Source: Calliopsis andreniformis
Taxonomy: Eukaryota > Arthropoda > Insecta > Hymenoptera > Andrenidae
Length of the DNA: 64,000 nucleotides
Direction: 5' to 3'
NCBI RefSeq assembly: GCF_051401765.1
Contig: NW_027480569.1
Coordinates: 186,001-250,000 of the forward strand
Position numbers and translations under genes: made by a program. Shown here in pieces: positions 63,499-64,000 of this stretch (within the stretch, counting starts at the first letter, position 1; every line of letters starts with the position of its first letter). The notes under the pieces are model-generated. The model was not told the origin of the DNA and did no database searches. It was given only the letters and a program-made list of their open reading frames with translations.

Positions 63499-64000
63499 TG
63501 AGGATTGATGATTGAGGATCGAGGATTGAAGATTGAGAATTCAGGATTGAAGATCGAGGATTGTGGATTGAGGATTGAGGATGGAGGATGAGGGCTGAGG
63601 GTTGAGGATTGATGATTGAGAAATGAGGATTGAGGATTGAGGATTGAAATTGAGGATTGGGTATTGAGGATTGAAGAATGAGGATTGAGGAATTAGGATT
63701 GAGGATTGAGGATTGAGGAGTGAAGATTGAGGATTGGGTATTGAGGGTTGAAGAATGAGGATTGAGGATTGAGGATTGAGAATTGAGGATTGAAGATTGA
63801 GTGTTGAGGATTGAAGATTGAGGATTGAGGATTGAGGATTGAGGATTGAGGATTGAAGATTGAGCATTGAGGATTGAAGATTGAGGATTGAGTATTGAGG
63901 ATTGTGGATTCAGGTTTGAAGATTGAGGATTGAGGGTTGAGGATTGAGGTTTGAGGATTGAGGATGAAGACTGAGGGTTGAGGATTGAGGTTTGAGGAAC
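63499..64000. repeat. Array continues to window edge; copy of 45.2-45.6 kb
   Basis: After the second 2979-bp unit the order follows 45200-45630 at about 18297 bp, including the uncommon GAGAATTCAGG word, until about 63930. The last 70 bp have the GAAGACT ... GAGGAAC string common across the array. The satellite continues beyond the window. Confidence 0.75.

Larger units (their letters stand above)
1..64000. repeat. Heptanucleotide satellite array, consensus GAGGATT
   Basis: The window can be read from end to end as 7-bp units GAGGATT (complement AATCCTC) with point variants and occasional 6-bp units such as GAAATT or ATGGCT. In a hand tally of the first 46 full units (3-336), 16 were exact consensus. 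Substitutions by unit position 1 to 7 were 1, 4, 12, 7, 6, 7 and 5, so the third base varies most and the leading GA least. Exact-consensus runs are short; the longest I checked has nine units (50870-50932). All units lie in one orientation. I see no promoter, ribosome binding site, terminator, RNA gene, transposon or unique island anywhere. The array runs off both ends. Function is unknown; heterochromatic satellite is the simplest reading. Confidence 0.97.

Noticed and set aside
1..64000. CRISPR array
   Set aside because: There are no 25-40 bp repeats alternating with unique spacers; the repeat is 7 bp with no unique sequence between units.
1..64000. Telomeric repeat
   Set aside because: The unit GAGGATT is not a known telomere unit such as TTAGGG or TTTAGGG, and the array is too variable and has higher-order structure.
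1..64000. RNA polymerase II tail-like heptapeptide protein
   Set aside because: A 7-residue period is forced by a 7-bp DNA period; the residues do not match Tyr-Ser-Pro-Thr-Ser-Pro-Ser.
1..64000. CCAAT boxes on the minus strand (ATTGG on +)
   Set aside because: They arise wherever a unit begins GG instead of GA (GGGTATT, GGGGATT). There is no promoter context or gene nearby.
1..64000. Identification as a cyanobacterial heptanucleotide repeat
   Set aside because: The unit length agrees with repeats known in filamentous cyanobacteria, but no flanking gene or taxonomic marker supports it and the tract is far longer than those usually described. It remains only a possibility.
1..64000. Terminator or stem-loop structures
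   Set aside because: With almost no C on the + strand and a single orientation throughout, inverted repeats capable of stable hairpins are not present.

Overview
The whole 64 kb window is one uninterrupted tandem array of a 7-bp unit with + strand consensus GAGGATT (complementary strand AATCCTC). I found no unique sequence, protein gene, RNA gene, mobile element or CRISPR array. The window begins and ends inside the array, so neither edge is seen. Every copy points the same way. C is scarce on the + strand because the consensus has none.

Above the 7-bp level there is a strong higher-order structure. Variant heptamers (GAAGATT, GAGTATT, GATGATT, GAATATT, GAGGTTT, GAGGACT and others) occur in a fixed order over kilobases, and these ordered strings are duplicated. 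Layout: copy A (1-7130) and copy B (7481-15145) are an approximately 8.0-kb duplication. 15146-17612 holds an 858-bp tandem duplication. Copy C (17434-22300) is a rearranged third copy of the front of B. 22301-25852 is a mosaic with 578-bp and 961-bp duplications. 25853-28069 recurs at 47005-49228. 28247-42735 is an array of 3255-bp units (Q1-Q4) with a 914-bp block (P) before Q1 and again between Q1 and Q2. 42736-51854 is a mosaic of pieces seen elsewhere. 51855-54966 is a roughly 1870-bp tandem duplication. 54118-63498 is built from overlapping 2597-bp and 2979-bp repeats. 63499-64000 repeats a piece from near 45.2 kb.

The organism cannot be told from the sequence, since nothing carries a taxonomic signal. 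Tens of kilobases of pure satellite with nested higher-order repeats most resembles eukaryotic heterochromatin. Heptanucleotide tandem repeats are also known in bacteria, for example filamentous cyanobacteria, usually as much shorter tracts, so a prokaryotic source is not excluded. A collapsed or expanded long-read assembly must also be considered.

Many stop-free minus-strand frames exist, all encoding degenerate Asn-Pro-Gln-Ser-Ser-Ile-Leu. They follow from the repeat arithmetic: AATCCTC has no stop in any frame, and 3 x 7 bp gives the same 7 codons in all three frames. I do not annotate them as genes.
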